A stretch of DNA of 19,964 bases, taken from JBEKVE01 sp049514335. Its GTDB lineage: Bacteria; Actinomycetota; Acidimicrobiia; Acidimicrobiales; UBA8190. The translations under genes were made by a program, and so were the position numbers. The stretch covers positions 1-19,964 of the forward strand of contig JBEKVE010000037.1 in NCBI GenBank assembly GCA_049514335.1, read 5' to 3'. Within the stretch, counting starts at the first letter, position 1. Every line of letters starts with the position of its first letter. Below are positions 17,476 through 19,964 of this stretch, in pieces. The notes under the pieces were generated by a model. That model was not told the DNA's origin, did not search any database, and was given only the letters and a program-made list of their open reading frames with translations.

Positions 17476-18771
17476 ATGAGCGCGATCGAGCACATCACCG
17501 CCCGGGAAGTCCTCGACTCCCGGGGCAATCCCACCGTCGAGGTCGAGGTGTCCCTGGACAGCGGGGCCGCAGGGCGGGCCATCGCGCCCTCGGGCGCCTC
17601 CACCGGGGTGCACGAGGCCACGGAGTGGCGTGACGGAGGGGACCGCTTCGGCGGCAAGGGGGTCCTCGGCGCCGTCGAGCACGTGAACGGCGAGATCGCC
17701 GAGTGCCTGGCCGGATTCGACGCCTCTGACCAGCGCGGCGCGGACTTCGCCCTGGTCGACCTGGACGGCACCCCCACCAAGGGGCGTCTGGGAGCCAATG
17801 CCGTGGTGGCGGTGTCGTTGGCGCTCGCCCGGGCGGCCGCCAACGACTGCGGACTGCCCCTGTACCGCTCCATCGGCGGGGCCAACGCCCATGTGCTCCC
17901 CGTGCCCATGATGAACGTCGTCAACGGAGGGGTCCACGCCGACAACTCCATCGACTTCCAGGAGTTCATGATCATGCCCGTCGGCGCCGCCTCGTTCTCC
18001 GAGGGGTTGCGATGGGGGGTCGAGACGTACCACGCGCTGGCCAAGGTCCTGAAGACGCGGGGCCTGTCCACGACGGTGGGTGACGAGGGGGGCTTCGCCC
18101 CCAACCTGGCGTCGAACGAGGAAGCCATCGCCATCCTGGTCGAGGCGATCGAGGCGGCGGGGCGCGTCCCGGGCGACGAGGTGGCGATCGCCCTCGACCC
18201 GGCGTCGAGCGAATTCTTCAAAGACGGCATGTACGACCTGAAAGGTGAGGGCCGCCAGCTGTCGCCCGACGAGCTCGTGGCCTACTGGATGGAGCTGTGC
18301 GACCGCTACCCCATCGTGTCGCTCGAGGACGGCATGGCCGAGGACGACTGGGACGGGTGGGCCTCGCTCACGCGGGCGGTGCGGGGCAAGGTGCAGATCG
18401 TGGGGGACGACATCTTCGTCACCAATCAGGCGCGCCTGCAACAGGGCATCGAACTGGGGGTGGCCGACTCCATCCTCATCAAGGTCAACCAGATCGGCAC
18501 CCTGAGCGAGACCCTCGACACCATGGACTTGGCCCGGCGCGCCGCCTACACCTGCGTCGTGTCGCACCGGTCGGGCGAGACCGAGGACACCACCATCGCC
18601 GACCTGGCGGTGGCGACAGGGTGCGGGCAGATAAAGACGGGCGCGCCGGCGCGCGCCGACCGGGTGGCGAAGTACAACCAACTGCTGCGCATCGAGGAGG
18701 AGCTCGGTGAGTCGGCCGCCTTCCCCGGCCGCGGCGCGCTGTCCTCGGCGCGCCGCACGGGTACGGGTTGA
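17476..18771 (+). CDS. eno: Enolase (phosphopyruvate hydratase)
   Basis: 431 residues. Converts 2-phosphoglycerate to phosphoenolpyruvate in glycolysis. N-terminal ITAREVLDSRGNPTVEVEV fixes the start. The mobile loop SGASTGVHEATEWRDGG is at 39-55 and MMNVVNGGVHADNSIDFQEF at 145-164. Catalytic Glu204 lies in TVGDEGGFAPN. Magnesium ligands are Asp241 in ALDPASSEFF, Glu284 in SLEDGMAEDDW and Asp311 in VGDDIFVTN. Lys336 lies in ILIKVNQIGT, and the HRSGETEDTTIADLAV signature is at 364-379. All catalytic residues are present. The last bases form a TTGA overlap with the DivIC gene, so the two are translationally coupled. eno followed by divIC, DUF501 and ppx is the typical actinobacterial arrangement. 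Confidence 0.98.
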   Translation: MSAIEHITAREVLDSRGNPTVEVEVSLDSGAAGRAIAPSGASTGVHEATEWRDGGDRFGGKGVLGAVEHVNGEIAECLAGFDASDQRGADFALVDLDGTPTKGRLGANAVVAVSLALARAAANDCGLPLYRSIGGANAHVLPVPMMNVVNGGVHADNSIDFQEFMIMPVGAASFSEGLRWGVETYHALAKVLKTRGLSTTVGDEGGFAPNLASNEEAIAILVEAIEAAGRVPGDEVAIALDPASSEFFKDGMYDLKGEGRQLSPDELVAYWMELCDRYPIVSLEDGMAEDDWDGWASLTRAVRGKVQIVGDDIFVTNQARLQQGIELGVADSILIKVNQIGTLSETLDTMDLARRAAYTCVVSHRSGETEDTTIADLAVATGCGQIKTGAPARADRVAKYNQLLRIEEELGESAAFPGRGALSSARRTGTG

Positions 18772-19409
18772 GCCGACACCCGCGCCACGCCGCGAAGCGG
18801 GCACGGCGCCGGTGGCGCCGCGCCCTCCTGACCCCCCGGGCCATGGGTCGGGCGCTGTGGGCGCGGGCGTGGTCGCGCCTGCCGACCAGGCAGCGGCGCG
18901 TGCGGGCGTTGCTCGGCGCCGCGGTGGCGTTCGCCGCCATCGTCATCCTGACGAGCTTCCCCTTCTCCGAGGTGCTGTCGCAACGCGCCGCCATCGCCGG
19001 CACCGCCAGCCAGCTGTCGTCGATGCAGGCCGCCAACCGGGAGCTCTCGGCCCAGGCGAACGCCCTGAAGGACGCGAGCACCATCGAGTCACTGGCCCGA
19101 CACGACTACGGCTTCGTCACCACCGGATCGCGCGCCTACGACATCCTGCCGCCGCCGGGTTCGTCCGATCCCAGCTCGACCTCCTCGGGGTATGTCCCGC
19201 TCGACGCCCCGCCGGTGGTGCCGGGCTCTGCCCGATCGCAGGCGCTGTTGGGCGTGGACACGCCGGCGGCCGCCGCCGGCGGCGAGGGGTCGTCGCACAC
19301 CGTGTCCGGTGCCGGCTCCGAGCGAGCCGACTCGGCCGTGTCGGTGCCGAGCGGGCCACCGCCGGGCTACTGGTCACGGGTGCTCAGTAGCCTGGAGTTC
19401 TGGCACTGA
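18768..19409 (+). CDS. FtsB/DivIC-type septum formation initiator
   Basis: 213 residues. Bitopic division protein expected to join the FtsQLB-type complex at the septum. A long basic cytoplasmic N-terminus (1-45, many Arg) is followed by one membrane span (about 47-65, LLGAAVAFAAIVILTSFPF). A coiled coil follows at about 70-103. Then comes the family motif ARHDYGFVTTGSRAYDILPP at 110-129, equivalent to the usual AR..YG.V..GE.AY..LPP. The rest (130-213) is a Ser/Pro/Ala/Gly-rich extracytoplasmic tail. The start used is TTG 18768, overlapping the enolase stop as TTGA; an ATG at 18843 would give a shorter protein that still keeps the membrane span. I favour TTG because of the overlap and the basic N-terminus. 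Confidence 0.88.
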   Translation: MSRHPRHAAKRARRRWRRALLTPRAMGRALWARAWSRLPTRQRRVRALLGAAVAFAAIVILTSFPFSEVLSQRAAIAGTASQLSSMQAANRELSAQANALKDASTIESLARHDYGFVTTGSRAYDILPPPGSSDPSSTSSGYVPLDAPPVVPGSARSQALLGVDTPAAAAGGEGSSHTVSGAGSERADSAVSVPSGPPPGYWSRVLSSLEFWH

Positions 19410-19447
19410 GCAGGCCTCCGGGCCCCGACGACGAGACCGACCGCGCC

Positions 19448-19906
19448 GTGGTGGCCCGCCTCCTCGGGCGCGAGCCGTCGGGCCACTACGACGTCGTCGT
19501 CCGCCGCCGCGACGGCACCCCCGCCGTGATCTGCAACGAACCCCTCCTCGGCGACGGCCGGCCCATGCCCACGCGCTTTTGGTTGGTGGACGCCGAACTG
19601 CGCGAGGCCGTCAGCCGGCTCGAGGCCTCGGGTGGCGTGCGCCGTGCCGCCGCCACCGTCCCCGCCGCGGCGGTGGCCGACGCCCATGCTCGTCACGCCG
19701 CCGAACGCGACGCCACGCTGCCCCCCGGCCACAGCGGGCCCCGCCCGTCGGGCGGGGTGGGCGGCACGCGCCAGGGGGTGAAGTGTCTCCACGCCCACCT
19801 GGCCTGGTACCTGGCGGGTGGCGACGACCCGGTGGGCCGCTGGACGGCCGAGCAGGTGGAGGTGGGGCGGGCCGACTTCCTCCTGGGCGGTGACAACGAT
19901 GGGTGA
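19448..19906 (+). CDS. DUF501 family protein
   Basis: 152 residues from GTG 19448. The family has no established function and is nearly always found between divIC/ftsB and ppx in actinobacteria, as here. Visible family features are VARLLGREPSG near the start, the PLLGDGRPMPTRFWLVDAEL stretch (about 32-51) and the C-terminal GVKCLHAHLAWYLAGGDDPV (about 110-129) with a conserved Cys-Leu-His. The start is uncertain. The frame is open upstream, and the residues DETDRAV just before the GTG look like part of the conserved first helix. A CTG at 19406 overlaps the divIC stop as CTGA and would include them. The gene overlaps the following ppx by 8 nt, so it is part of the eno-divIC-DUF501-ppx unit. 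Confidence 0.9.
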   Translation: MVARLLGREPSGHYDVVVRRRDGTPAVICNEPLLGDGRPMPTRFWLVDAELREAVSRLEASGGVRRAAATVPAAAVADAHARHAAERDATLPPGHSGPRPSGGVGGTRQGVKCLHAHLAWYLAGGDDPVGRWTAEQVEVGRADFLLGGDNDG

Positions 19907-19964
19907 TCCGAAGCGTCGCGTCGGCCCCGTCGCCGCCGTCGACTGCGGCACCAATTCGACGCGC
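19899..19964 (+). CDS. Ppx/GppA phosphatase family protein, N-terminal 22 residues (runs off the window)
   Basis: The ATG at 19899 opens a frame beginning MGDPKRRVGPVAAVDCGTNS, containing the first phosphate-binding loop (AVDCGTNSTR) of the exopolyphosphatase / guanosine pentaphosphatase family, usually written ID.GTNS.R. The gene overlaps the 3' end of the DUF501 gene by 8 nt, and ppx is the expected gene at this place. Only the first strand and loop are present, so polyphosphate versus pppGpp activity cannot be judged. Confidence 0.85.
   Translation, partial: MGDPKRRVGPVAAVDCGTNSTR

Overview
This is a very GC-rich, densely coded window. It reads as a chromosomal segment of a member of the Actinomycetota. 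From the branched-acyl-CoA genes and the overall style, a lineage such as Acidimicrobiia is plausible, but that placement is inference. The right-hand two thirds follow an order I recall as conserved in actinobacteria (compare the Mycobacterium prs/glmU/mfd/mazG/eno region): glmU-like, prs, rplY, pth, mfd, a SurA-like lipoprotein, mazG, eno, divIC/ftsB, DUF501, ppx. No RNA genes, CRISPR arrays, transposases or phage genes are visible.

Left block (1-6233, minus strand): a tightly packed operon read right to left. It encodes a carboxyltransferase beta subunit, a biotin carboxylase/biotin carrier alpha subunit, an AtuA-family (DUF1446) protein and an acyl-CoA dehydrogenase that runs off the left edge. 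The set resembles the acyclic-terpene / branched-chain acyl-CoA degradation systems (atu, liu): dehydrogenation of an acyl-CoA followed by biotin-dependent carboxylation of the 2,3-enoyl-CoA. The exact substrate cannot be read from the sequence.

Middle block (6331-11137): a divergent intergenic region leads to a GlmU-like nucleotidyltransferase that lacks the acetyltransferase half. Then come a convergent universal stress protein (minus), ribose-phosphate pyrophosphokinase, a broken minus-strand gene remnant filling the only long non-coding gap (9050-9841), ribosomal protein L25 and peptidyl-tRNA hydrolase.

Right block (11190-19964): the Mfd transcription-repair coupling factor, a SurA-like lipoprotein, a tetrapyrrole-methylase/MazG fusion, enolase, a DivIC/FtsB division protein, a DUF501 protein and the first 22 codons of a Ppx/GppA phosphatase. 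From enolase onward the genes overlap or nearly touch and are probably co-transcribed.

Recurring theme: TAnnnT hexamers that look like housekeeping -10 elements stand just upstream of most transcription units, in three cases only 6-9 nt from the start codon, which suggests leaderless or near-leaderless mRNAs. The least ordinary items are the shortened GlmU with altered sugar-site residues, the frameshifted secreted-protein remnant, substitutions in conserved residues of Pth and Mfd, and genes whose best start may be a non-canonical codon. I found no clear evidence of a wholly new multi-gene system.
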